IMG/VR virus record: IMGVR_UViG_3300035698_011883
Span: 1-41,357 of that record
DNA from: a virus
DNA: 41,357 bases
Direction: 5' to 3' (one strand)
Shown here: positions 21,691-31,500 of the stretch, piece by piece
Layout of the letters: every line of letters begins with the position of its first letter
How positions within the stretch are numbered: the stretch's first letter is position 1
Translations under genes and position numbers: made by a program
The notes under the pieces: generated by a model
Databases searched by the model: none
Seen by the model: the letters and a program-made list of their open reading frames with translations, nothing else
What the model was told of the DNA's origin: nothing

Positions 21691-22662
21691 ATGTCTGATT
21701 TATTAAATATACCGAAACATTATGCCGATATGTTCATGGCGAATGTCTATCATAAAGTACAGCAAACACAAAGCGTATTAGGTTCTGGCGTTCGTAAAGA
21801 AAGTCATTCCACTGTTGCTGAGACTGTTTTTTATGATTGCTTCGACAAAACTCAAGCAAACCGCAGAACAGAGAGAGCGCAGAAAACAAAACTAGTTGAA
21901 GTTGGTCGTGACAGAAGAGCTGTTAGAGCTGACTGGTGGGATTGGGCTACTGTTATAGACAAGATGGATACAGCTAAAACTGTTCACTTGCCTGAATCTC
22001 CACTTGTTCAAGCGGCAACGTATGCATTTAACAGAACTAAAGACGAAGTTATTTATGAAGCTGGTCTTGGTGCTGCTTACGCAGGACAGAAGGGTACTAC
22101 TGTAATCGCTCTTCCTGTTACTCAAAAAATAGTAGCTCATGATGGTGCTATTACAGCGGCTATTTCTAACCTAAACATCAGAACTTTGGCTAGAATTAAA
22201 AGAATGTTCTGGGACAAAAACATCGGTACAGGTGCAGATCTTTACCCCAATGCAATGTTTCATATCGCTGTTAGAGGCGCTCAAATTGAGCAGATGTTGG
22301 TTGACCCAACTATCACTAGTGCTGACTATAACTCTCTAAGAGCTTTAGTTCGTGGTGATATTGATACATTTATGGGTTTTAAATTCCATATCTATAACGG
22401 TTTAGCGCAGGACGATACTCAGATTACTTATAGTAACCTTACTGGTGCTATCGGTTCAGGAACTAACACTGGAACTACTGTTTATGATAGATCTCTAGTT
22501 TGGTTTACAGATGGTATTGTTCTTTCTGCTGGGCAAGAGATGAGAGTTAAAATTTCTGAGCGTAGCGATTTGTCATACGTAAAACAGATTTACGCTGACA
22601 TGCATTTAGGTGCTACTCGAATGGAAGAAGAGAAAGTAATTGAGCTAATTGTTAAAGCTTAA
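21691..22662 (+). CDS. major capsid protein
   Basis: A 323-residue podovirus capsid protein. It is placed directly after the scaffold gene, and features fit HK97-fold capsids: an N-terminal arm (DLLNIPKHYADMFMANVYHK), KTVHLPESPLVQAATYAF, 'DEVIYEAGLGAAYAGQKG' and a C-terminal domain ending 'YADMHLGATRMEEEKVIELI'. It forms the icosahedral shell. ATG 21691 is preferred over the adjacent ATG 21688 because AGGAG then has 6-nt spacing. The long structured leader and strong ribosome binding site fit high expression. Confidence 0.9.
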   Translation: MSDLLNIPKHYADMFMANVYHKVQQTQSVLGSGVRKESHSTVAETVFYDCFDKTQANRRTERAQKTKLVEVGRDRRAVRADWWDWATVIDKMDTAKTVHLPESPLVQAATYAFNRTKDEVIYEAGLGAAYAGQKGTTVIALPVTQKIVAHDGAITAAISNLNIRTLARIKRMFWDKNIGTGADLYPNAMFHIAVRGAQIEQMLVDPTITSADYNSLRALVRGDIDTFMGFKFHIYNGLAQDDTQITYSNLTGAIGSGTNTGTTVYDRSLVWFTDGIVLSAGQEMRVKISERSDLSYVKQIYADMHLGATRMEEEKVIELIVKA

Positions 22663-22672
22663 TAAATGTTCT

Positions 22673-22704
22673 GTCCCAAATTAAATTTTGGGACTTAATT
22701 TATC
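22673..22704 (+). terminator. hairpin terminator after the capsid gene
   Basis: GTCCCAAA-TTAAAT-TTTGGGAC is a perfect 8-bp stem, followed by TTAATTTATC. The U-tract is weak, so it probably lets part of the transcripts through to the tail genes and sets the capsid-to-tail ratio. Confidence 0.6.
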
Positions 22705-22732
22705 TAAACCAAAATTATAGGAGAATTTCAAA

Positions 22733-23203
22733 ATGGCTATTTTTAAAGGTGTAAATCATTCAAAGGCATATGTTAATAAGCCTTCTGAGTTGATTAAAAA
22801 GAACGAAAAATCTGGCGAAGTGTGTTTTGCGTATGATAAAATCACAGTTCCTGTTGGTATTTTAGTGAATGACGTATTCTTATTGCAGGAGCTTCCAGCT
22901 CAAGCGAAGATTTTAAGAGTAAAGATTTTGACTAAAGGTGCTGCTGCTGGAGTATTAGACGTTGGATACTCTAACTCTTCTTTGCTTGGGGATAAAGACA
23001 ACCTTGTTGTTGGTGACCCTGATGCATTTATTGATGGTGGTGTTACAGGTGCGGCTATTTTTGAGCTAAACATGCCTGTTACACTTCCAGGATACTTAAT
23101 AGAATTCAGCAAACCTGTTTTCGCTACTGTTACTGTAATGACTTTACCTAATGGTTTTGCAGGAACAGTTGTTGAGTTACTGATAGAGTACGTAAATAAG
23201 TAA
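22733..23203 (+). CDS. putative head decoration / minor structural protein
   Basis: A 156-residue protein between the capsid and tail tubular A genes. Beta-rich, with repeated strand patterns (DKITVPVGILVNDVFLLQEL, AKILRVKILTKGAAAGVLDV, NMPVTLPGYLIEFSKPVFAT). AGGAGA precedes ATG 22733. Podoviruses often carry small capsid-stabilising or head-surface proteins here, which is the basis of the call. No family recognised. Confidence 0.6.
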   Translation: MAIFKGVNHSKAYVNKPSELIKKNEKSGEVCFAYDKITVPVGILVNDVFLLQELPAQAKILRVKILTKGAAAGVLDVGYSNSSLLGDKDNLVVGDPDAFIDGGVTGAAIFELNMPVTLPGYLIEFSKPVFATVTVMTLPNGFAGTVVELLIEYVNK

Positions 23204-23272
23204 AATTTAGTTATCCCTTTGGTACTTAGGTGTCTCCTTTTGCCATTGGGATTTTAAGATTGGGGTTCACCT

Positions 23273-23869
23273 ATGTCTATCTATACTGATGTTGCTATTG
23301 TAAACATGGCTTTAGCGGATATAGGAGAATCTCCTATTTCTGCGTTAGATCAAAATTCAAGTACAGCTAAAAAAGTAAGTTCTATGTACGATATTAAAAG
23401 AGATGAACTTCTCCGTATGCACCCTTGGGGATTCGCAAAGAGCAGAGTAAAGCTTGCATTAGCTGCGGTAGTTCCTTCATGGGGCTATACTAAATACTTT
23501 TTAATACCTCACGATAACTTAAGAATCTTAGAGCTAGATACTGGCCAGTTAAGATTTAATAAAGAAGGACGTTATATTGCTACAGATGCCTCGGATGTAG
23601 GTATGTTATATATCAGGCGTGAGACTGATACGAGCATTTATGATGCTAGTTTTGTATCCTTACTATCAAAATAACTAGCGGCTGACTTAGCACAAGCTAT
23701 TAAAGGCTCTCGAACACTTCGATTTGATTTAATGAACGAGTTTAACAAAGATTTAGCTTTAGCACGAGGTTATTCTGCTAACGAAGGTACACCTTTAAGC
23801 TCTATGGAGTTTGAGGGTGACGGAATTGTTGCTGCCTCTGCTTTGTCTGGACGAATGAGTAGTTACTAA
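23273..23869 (+). CDS. tail tubular protein A (T7 gp11-like), interrupted by in-frame TAA
   Basis: The frame runs 198 codons from ATG 23273 to TAA 23867-23869, close to the 196 residues of T7 gp11, but codon 134 (23672-23674) is TAA. Upstream sequence fits the family (ADIGESPISALD, LLRMHPWGFAKSRVKL, EGRYIATDA, LYIRRETD). The segment across the stop, FVSLLSK-[stop]-LAADLAQAIKGSR, aligns exactly with the family pattern 'F-x-x-L-x-x-x-LA-x-DLA'. Nothing else is damaged and the end still couples to the next gene (TAATG). Gp11-type proteins form the ring between connector and tail and are essential. Readthrough, a recent AAA-to-TAA mutation or a base error are the options. GGGG precedes the start. 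Confidence 0.85.
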
Positions 23870-26397
23870 TGTCTAAATTCACGAAGTCATTTACAGATTT
23901 TTCATTAGGAGAGATAGATAATAGAAATATTAACATAGCTATTAACTCTCAGAACGCAAAAGCGTGTTCACTGCTTGATAACATGAGTCTTACTTCTACT
24001 AGAGGACTTGAGAGACGTACTGGAACTTTAAAAGTAGGTAAACCTAAGTATCCTGTAGATGCAGATAACTTTAATGTCGTTACTAAGTCTTTGTTTATAG
24101 GTAAAGGTTTATCATTTGTAGGCATGATGTACGTTGTAGACACTGCGGATCTTTCTGCTGCTCAAATTCTTACTATGGCTGATGATTCAGGCTTTGGTTA
24201 CACACCTCCTGCGGCTAAGTGTTTAGTTGTAGATTGGTATAGGTCAGTTGGGTTTACAGATACATACTTAAATAGCAGTGCGATATACATGGACGCAGAT
24301 AATCCAATTCCAGATACTTGGATTGACCTTGTACCCAGGGTAAACAGTAATGGTTGGCTTGATTTATACGGTTTTAACTTTAGTTCATTTCAATCCTTTG
24401 TAGTTGTTACTCATAACACAGGTGCTTTTGAGCCATTTGTGTTTACTTACCTTTCAGCATCTAACGAGATGTTTTGGTTTCTACACAAATTCGGTTTAAC
24501 TGTATCTGACACTACTTACTGGCCTTCGATAACTACGAGTGGTGCGTTTGCTGTTCCTTTTGAGGAAGCTAACCGTAATCCTAACATGGCATTAAGGTTA
24601 GAGAGGCTTAATGATGTTTTTGTTAAGGTAATGCCTCAGTGGTATAACAAAGCAACGTCTGCGTATGGGACATGGCGAACTACATCTAACATAGGGGACC
24701 AGTCCCCGAAACCCCATCCGTTATCGAGGCGCATTGATTACTTAAGAGTAACTATCTTAAACAATACTTACATATTAAAGTACGTAGGCAGTGAGACGGC
24801 TAATGCTTCAGGTGTATATGTCAGGAATACTGTTTTAGATACACGAGATGCGCATATGTTTTCTATCGTGATAGAAGCACCTTCTACTAATGACCTATGG
24901 ACTGTCTTAAGTACCTTTAAAGTTACATCTGATTTTAACCTCGAGGCGTTTAATGTCGTAGACGGTTTCCCAGACAATAGTATTTTTTACGATCAACGTC
25001 TTATCTTGTCTAGAAATGGTCGTCTCTTTAATTCTGCTACAGGTAACGCATTTTTGTTTAATCAGTACAGATTCCCACAGACCACTATAGCAGAGTCATC
25101 TATTTACACGATAGCTCCACCAGCTACTCCTGGGCCACCAGCGTTGAGGACCTTACCTTTACTTATTAGTTACTCAGGTACCAAGGTCACTTCAGATCCG
25201 TTTGACTTCGTACCTTTATCAGATGCGCTTGTAGATATCTCTTGGTTAAGCAAGTCAGACAAAATTGAGTACGGTAATTACTCAGAGATTAACAACATAT
25301 CTGGTTTAGAGGATAGCTCATATTCATTTACATCTATTAAGTCTATTCAAGGGGCTAAATACGGTAGTAAAAAGTCTATAGCTATAAAAGCAGGTAACGA
25401 CACTATATTTATTGGTGGTTCAAACAAGACTGTACGTAATTACCATTACAATGGTCAGGTAAGAACTTTTGTATCGAACGATTTAAACGATTTAAACCCT
25501 TCTATTATCTCTCACCAGATAGCAGCGACAACAAACACTGATGATTTAGAAGTGGTTGAGTTATCTTACGACCAAGACAATACGATTATATACGCCATTC
25601 TAAAACCTACCAATGCTTTGATAGGGATTACTTACGACAGACTTGCTAACAGGTCTGCGTGGCATAGGGTTTCTTTAGGTAGTCAGGTGAGCACTAATGT
25701 AACTGTGCATAGCACATCATTCTTAAGAAACGATAAGTCTGATAGCTATGTGTATTTGACTACTCTTCGAGAAGGCGCATTTCATTTAGAGAAATTCGCA
25801 AAGAGATACAACAAAATAGAGATGAACGCATTTGCAGTTTTTGGGAGTGGGGTGCAAGTCGATGACTTGCCTTATTACTTAGATTTTAGTAAAGGATTTG
25901 TAGGTCCAACGAGTGATACTTGGGCCGTAGGAGATGATTATGCTAACAAGACAGTTGATGTGCTTGCTGATGGGTATTGGATTAGTGGCGTTGCCGTTAA
26001 TGGTAGTGGCGTACTTCAAATTGATAGGGCTGTTAGGACTTTAGTAGTAGGGTTTCCATACAAGCTTAGGTTTAGAAGCCTTGATGTAGAACCTGCTTTA
26101 GGTAACGAGCCAGGTAGCACACTGCACCATACTAAATCCATAAATTACATTCATTTAAGATTAAACAAGTCTTACGGCGGCGAGATATGTTCGCACGATT
26201 TAAGTTTACTAGAAAAAATCCCTTATGATGAAGACAACATGATAGTTGACGATACATTAAAGTTGTTTACAGGTAATATAGATATACATTTATCTCAAGA
26301 CTCTAGTCCTGAGAACTTCGTGTACATAGAAAGCAGTGCGCCATATCCTTTTGAGCTATTATCCATAAGCATTAAAGGTGAAGTTAATGAGAGGTAA
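23869..26397 (+). CDS. tail tubular protein B (T7 gp12-like)
   Basis: An 842-residue tail tube protein. The N terminus has the family signature: 'FTDFSLGEIDNR', then 'KACSLLDNMSLTSTRGLERRTGT', a form of 'F..GE..p...R.....y...c..l.N....p.Gg..rR.GT'. The remainder is beta-rich with SDKIEYGNYSEIN and RTLVVGFPYKLRF segments typical of the nozzle protein. It forms the tail nozzle below the gp11-type ring and carries the fibres. Translation is coupled to the interrupted gp11-like gene by TAATG with no separate ribosome binding site, so full synthesis may depend on ribosomes that finish that gene. Confidence 0.9.
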   Translation: MSKFTKSFTDFSLGEIDNRNINIAINSQNAKACSLLDNMSLTSTRGLERRTGTLKVGKPKYPVDADNFNVVTKSLFIGKGLSFVGMMYVVDTADLSAAQILTMADDSGFGYTPPAAKCLVVDWYRSVGFTDTYLNSSAIYMDADNPIPDTWIDLVPRVNSNGWLDLYGFNFSSFQSFVVVTHNTGAFEPFVFTYLSASNEMFWFLHKFGLTVSDTTYWPSITTSGAFAVPFEEANRNPNMALRLERLNDVFVKVMPQWYNKATSAYGTWRTTSNIGDQSPKPHPLSRRIDYLRVTILNNTYILKYVGSETANASGVYVRNTVLDTRDAHMFSIVIEAPSTNDLWTVLSTFKVTSDFNLEAFNVVDGFPDNSIFYDQRLILSRNGRLFNSATGNAFLFNQYRFPQTTIAESSIYTIAPPATPGPPALRTLPLLISYSGTKVTSDPFDFVPLSDALVDISWLSKSDKIEYGNYSEINNISGLEDSSYSFTSIKSIQGAKYGSKKSIAIKAGNDTIFIGGSNKTVRNYHYNGQVRTFVSNDLNDLNPSIISHQIAATTNTDDLEVVELSYDQDNTIIYAILKPTNALIGITYDRLANRSAWHRVSLGSQVSTNVTVHSTSFLRNDKSDSYVYLTTLREGAFHLEKFAKRYNKIEMNAFAVFGSGVQVDDLPYYLDFSKGFVGPTSDTWAVGDDYANKTVDVLADGYWISGVAVNGSGVLQIDRAVRTLVVGFPYKLRFRSLDVEPALGNEPGSTLHHTKSINYIHLRLNKSYGGEICSHDLSLLEKIPYDEDNMIVDDTLKLFTGNIDIHLSQDSSPENFVYIESSAPYPFELLSISIKGEVNER

Positions 26398-26400
26398 ACT

Positions 26401-26943
26401 ATGCCAGCAGTAACAACAGCGATAGCGGTAGGTTCAGCAATAACGAGTGCTGTATCTTCATTTAGAAAAGGTCGTGCTCAACAAAAACTCGCACAAGAGA
26501 GAGCACAACAGAAGAGGCTTCAGCAATTAGAAATACAGCGCAGAAACGAAAGCGAGATGATGCTCATACGAGAGCAAGCTTCGGGAGTTATATCTGATGC
26601 GATGGTTACATATGCTGGCAGTGGTATAGACATCGGTAGCGGAGCTAGTGGTCAAGCACGTATGCAGAGCTACGAGAATCTTGGTCGTGTGATCTTAAAC
26701 AAAGAGTTTGAGTCTAAATTTAGAATAGCGCAATTATCAGTTGAGGAAAGATGGGAGATTAAACAAGGTAACGCATTTAAAAACGCTTCCCTTATTGATG
26801 GGTTCTCAGCTTTAATAGGTGGAGCAGCTAAGTTAGGTGGTGGGTTTATGTCGAAGACTCCTTCTCTAGGTGTTCTTGAGACTGGAGATACTTTTAGAAA
26901 CTCTATGGATATCGACCCCAATGCTTCAATAGGTCAAGCGTAA
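26401..26943 (+). CDS. internal virion protein (T7 gp14-like)
   Basis: A 180-residue protein with a hydrophobic N terminus (AVTTAIAVGSAITSAVSSF), then a long Gln/Arg/Glu coiled-coil helix (RAQQKLAQERAQQKRLQQLE), 'GSGIDIGSGASGQARMQSYE' and a second hydrophobic segment near 138-150 (LIDGFSALIGGAAKLGGGF). This matches small internal core proteins that are ejected and insert into the outer membrane on infection. GAGAGG precedes ATG 26401. Confidence 0.8.
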   Translation: MPAVTTAIAVGSAITSAVSSFRKGRAQQKLAQERAQQKRLQQLEIQRRNESEMMLIREQASGVISDAMVTYAGSGIDIGSGASGQARMQSYENLGRVILNKEFESKFRIAQLSVEERWEIKQGNAFKNASLIDGFSALIGGAAKLGGGFMSKTPSLGVLETGDTFRNSMDIDPNASIGQA

Positions 26944-26953
26944 GGATAGAAAA

Positions 26954-28546
26954 ATGGCACGTATTAAAACATTCCAAGGAAGTGGTCCAAACCCCAATGT
27001 GCCATTTGCAGGTGATATACCGAGACCACAGTTTATAGGTCAGGAAGAGTCTGCAATACAGAGATTTGCAGGTAACATCAACAAAGAAGCGCAGAATTAT
27101 GCGACCATGCAGAAGAAGCAAAACGATACTGCTTCTATAGCTCAAGCTGATGCAGCAAAGATAATGTATAACGCAGAGTTAGACGGTCAACCAGATCTTT
27201 ATGACGAGAAGGGCAATCTTGATATAGCTCTTTACAAGAAACGTAACGATAAATTTTACGACACTATTAAAAATGAAATGTCAGGTGAAGCTTTCGATAA
27301 TTGGAGATCTACACAAACAGTATTAGATGCTAGACGTCTTAGTTCATTTATGTCCGAGAACATGAAGAGAACCAGAGAGGCTAACCGTACTAATACGTTA
27401 GAGTCTATGGAGCTTATGGCTAATAATTCTATTACAGGTACTTTTGATGACATGCAGGATTCTGTTATTTTAATTAAAAAGAATTTAGATCAGGCTATTG
27501 AATCAAGAGTTATTGAGCTTTCTGATGCCATTAAGGTTGAGAACACTTTATTTAAAACAGTATCTAAAAGTTATTTAGATACGAAAATTCAAGGTGTTAA
27601 AGCTAATGGGGATTTAGGTTCTGTTAACTTAGAGTTTGAGAATATGTTAACTTTTGTTGCGGCTGACCCTTATGGTGTTTATGCAAAAGATTCTGCGTTA
27701 AAAGAAGGTACACTTAATTATCTTGCCTCTAAGAGATTAGATGCTGTTGATGGTATTACAAGAAAAGAGATACAAGCTGAGACTCGTGCTAATAGTTTAG
27801 AGAGCAAAATGCAAAAAAGAACTGAGAGTGATTACGAGGTTAGTCTTCGTGGCTTATACGCTAAAGCACAAGCTTCAGGGGGGAGTATTGACCCAGTAGC
27901 TTTTAATGATCTCATATTAAAAGCAGGTGAGGATAGAGACTCAGGTAATATCTCGGAAAGAGGATATCACAATATTGTAAACTACTCGTCTAAACGTGCA
28001 GCGACAAATGATAGAACTAATTTTAGTTTATCTTTGACGTCTAATGAACCTGAAAAATACACTTCTAAAATTATAGATGATAACTTAAGATCTAAAGCTC
28101 GTCGCTATAGTACATTGACTTCTAACTCAGGTATCGAAGCTGATGAATTAAAAATTATAGCTGGTTACGATAAAAAGAATGAAGCCGCTATCATAATAGA
28201 TTACGCATCTAAGTCTAAGTCATTTGGTTTAATGGCTCAAGACCCTAGGTACGCATCTTTGAATTTAGGTAAAGAAGATTTATCGGCAATCATGGCGTTT
28301 AAATATTTACGTAATTCAAATCCGAGTAGATTCTATACCGATTTTGCAGGTGCTTATGGGCAGTATTTATCTGCTAAAGGTTTAGAACCAGCTACCGCAT
28401 TTGATAGGGTAAGACGAATCGAGCAATTTCTAGCTGATTTTGAAAGCAAGGTTAATGAAGAAGCTCGAGTGAAGATGCAGAATGAAGAACGTAACCAAGG
28501 GGTAGACAAAATGGCTAACCCAACTTTAAACAGAACAGGTAACTAA
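26954..28546 (+). CDS. internal virion protein (T7 gp15 position)
   Basis: A 530-residue, mostly helical, charged protein. The start has GSGPNPNVPF and RPQFIGQEESAIQRFAGNIN, common in ejected core proteins of podoviruses. Long helices with many Lys, Glu and Asn residues follow. Position between the gp14-like and the giant core protein gives the assignment. Such proteins line the DNA ejection channel in the periplasm. AAGGA precedes ATG 26954. Confidence 0.75.
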   Translation: MARIKTFQGSGPNPNVPFAGDIPRPQFIGQEESAIQRFAGNINKEAQNYATMQKKQNDTASIAQADAAKIMYNAELDGQPDLYDEKGNLDIALYKKRNDKFYDTIKNEMSGEAFDNWRSTQTVLDARRLSSFMSENMKRTREANRTNTLESMELMANNSITGTFDDMQDSVILIKKNLDQAIESRVIELSDAIKVENTLFKTVSKSYLDTKIQGVKANGDLGSVNLEFENMLTFVAADPYGVYAKDSALKEGTLNYLASKRLDAVDGITRKEIQAETRANSLESKMQKRTESDYEVSLRGLYAKAQASGGSIDPVAFNDLILKAGEDRDSGNISERGYHNIVNYSSKRAATNDRTNFSLSLTSNEPEKYTSKIIDDNLRSKARRYSTLTSNSGIEADELKIIAGYDKKNEAAIIIDYASKSKSFGLMAQDPRYASLNLGKEDLSAIMAFKYLRNSNPSRFYTDFAGAYGQYLSAKGLEPATAFDRVRRIEQFLADFESKVNEEARVKMQNEERNQGVDKMANPTLNRTGN

Positions 28547-28547
28547 T

Positions 28548-31500
28548 ATGCAAGACCCGAATGATTTTTCGACAGCAGACGAAAAAGCGCAAGTTGAAAT
28601 ACCCAAGACACAGGAAGCACCAGGTATGCCTGAGCAACCAGGTTTACCCGAACAGCCAGGCTTACCCGAAGACGAAAAGATAAAGACCAATGTCACTGCG
28701 GTAGCTACGTTAGATTCACCTTTAAATACAGGTTTACCTAAACTACCTTCGGACAAAGCTGATAAGATAGCGCCTGAAGATAGAGATGGTTTTACAGTAG
28801 ATGTAGGTAAAGCTTTGTTCAGGGGTGGTGCGAGAGCTGTTGAAGATATCAAGAACACTCTTGGTTGGGTTGGAGGATCATTAGCTAATAAAGTATTCTG
28901 GCCGCTTCTTAAGGAAGTTACAGGGATAGAACTAGAGACCAACACAGAGCCTTCCTCTGCTATATCTGATTTTGTTGGAACTTCTCAGACAGGTACAGGT
29001 AAGTTTGTTGAGGAAGCAGCTAGATTCGGTGCAGGATTCGTAGCGACAGGCGGAGGGGCTACAGTCTTAAAGGGTGTTGGTTTAGTGAGGTATGCGCCTA
29101 ATTTTTTGTTTAAATCTACTTTGCGTACACCGCAAGTTCTTGCTGCACGAGCTACTGCGTTTGCTAATGGTACGGCAGGTAAGCTGCTGGGTGTAGCGGC
29201 TGAAGGTGCAGCTAAGGGCGCTGTTGCTGATTTCATGCTTACCAATGAAGAAGACGAACTTCTTACAGATATGTTTTTAAATACTGGTCCTGCTACTCGT
29301 GATACTACACTAGAATATTTTGCTAGTGGTGAAGTTGACGAGGATGACGAAGAGTTCTCACTACTACGCCGTAAGCTTCAAGCTGCTGGTGAAGGTATTG
29401 TATTAGGTGCAGTGTTTAACGTAGCTCTAGACCAGCTCTTAATACCTTTAGCGAGAGGTATCAAAACCAAAGGTCTTTTAGGTTACGCTGTTAAGACTCC
29501 TGAAGAGCAAGCAGCGATTAAACTAGCTAAAGAAACAGCCAAAGGTAAAGACCCTATCGTAGGTAAATTATTTGAGGGTGAGGTTGTAGTTAAGGTTAAG
29601 AAGCCTGACGGTACTGAGATATATGTCAAAGAAAGCCAGGTAGCTACAGGTGGTAAAGTAGATTCTGATGTTGAGGGTATCGACCTTAAAGAACTTAAAA
29701 AGTTATTTCCAGAAGACGAGCAATTTAGAATTGACGAAATTCAAGATCAATTAAATTTCAGAAAGAATATAGAAAGAAAAATTGATGGCAGTGTTAAGAC
29801 TATGCAGAAACAAGCAGCTCAGCTCGGTGAAAACGGCGTAGAGGTTATGTCTTCTGTAGGTCTTCGAGCCGTAGCAAGACTTAAGAATCTTATGAGCATG
29901 AATGATGCTGAGATTAGAAAAGTCATTAAAGACAATTATGCGGATACGGCTGATTTTGTTAATTACAAAGAATATTTAAAAGAAGACTTAACCATGGAAG
30001 AGTTAAGTAAAATAGGTAAGAAGCTAGGCATGAAGGATGCAGGAGATGTAGAGAAACTATTTCCTGGTGTATCGCCTCAACAAATTGCGTTTAGATTTTT
30101 TAGAGCGCAAGAAGCTTTTAAAGCTCACGCAGAAGTATTAAAAGAAATAGTCTCAGACCCAGAGAACCCACTTCTTTTAAATTTAGCTAAAGACACTGGT
30201 GACATCATGGGTGAGATGTTAGCTGATTTTACAAATGCTGGTAGAAAGCAAGGTCAGGGCTTAAACTTTTATGGTGCATTTCAAAGACAGCTTTATTCTG
30301 AGCAGTATCAAGCTTTTCAAATGGCAAGACTTAAGGGCGTTGATCTTACAGGAATATTAGTAAGAGCTAATGCTTATAATGGACTCACCGAAGGTCAAAA
30401 AAGATTTATTCAGTTGTCTGGAGGCAGTAAACTAAATGAGATGTTATATAGTGTTTATGTATCTAACTTACTTGTAGGTACGACGACTCATGTTATAAAC
30501 GCTGTATCTACTACATTTTCAAGTTTCCATAAAATCATGGGGCGAGGTGCCGTATCTGGCTTTTCAAAAGATCTGGCCAGTAGACGAGGTGCTCAACAGT
30601 ATCTTAAGAAAATGGTTTCGCTTGGTAACTTTTATGATTCAGTTAAACAAGCAGGGCATACCTTCAGACAAGGTCCACCAGCTCACTTGATGACTCCTGG
30701 TGATTTACAGAAGGCTACTGATTTTAGAATTTTCAGACAGATGGCTAACGACATGACTAATCAAGATAGCTGGATGGTAAAGCATCTTGGTTTAGCTGAC
30801 AAAATAACAAGTGTACCTGGCAGAGTCCTTAACTCTGCCGATATATTTTTTAGAAACATGACATATAACGCTGCTGTTGCTGACACTATAACTGCGAAGA
30901 TGACTAGAGAGGGTATTTCTGAAGTTGATATTCAAAAAGTTTTAAAGGGTGTAGGTAATAAAGAATTTCCAGACGACCTACCTATTAACTTTGAAGAGAT
31001 GTTTGATAACGTACTTAAAGAGACTAAAGAAGTTACGTTTACTATGGACTCTAACGACACAATGAAAGCAGTAGAGAGATTCATAGATAAGATTGATGTA
31101 GGTGGTTTTAAACCTTTAAAGTTTGTTATGCCATTTCATAGAATCGGTTCTAACTTAGTCAGATACCACATTCAAAACACACCAGGGTTAAACAGGCTAT
31201 CGCCTACTGTATCTAAGATATTCGAGGAAGGTACTCAAGAGGCGCAAGAACGTAAAATGGGTGAGCTGCTAGCTACAAGCTCTATGATGCTTACTGGTGG
31301 TATGATGTTAGGTGAGGGTGTCCTTACAGGGAAGGGGCCAAGTGACCCTACCGAAAGATCACAGTTGATTGCAGGTGGTTGGAGACCGTACTCTATGAAG
31401 ATACCTGGCTTAGGTTATATAGAGCTTAAGAAGCTAGGTCCTGTAGGTGCGTTTTTTCAGATGGGTGGTCAGATTGTTGAGCTGATGGAGAATGTCAATG

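Noticed and set aside
23273-23869. Genome-wide recoding of TAA as a sense codon
   Set aside because: Many clear genes end in TAA at the expected length, so the single internal TAA cannot reflect a changed code.
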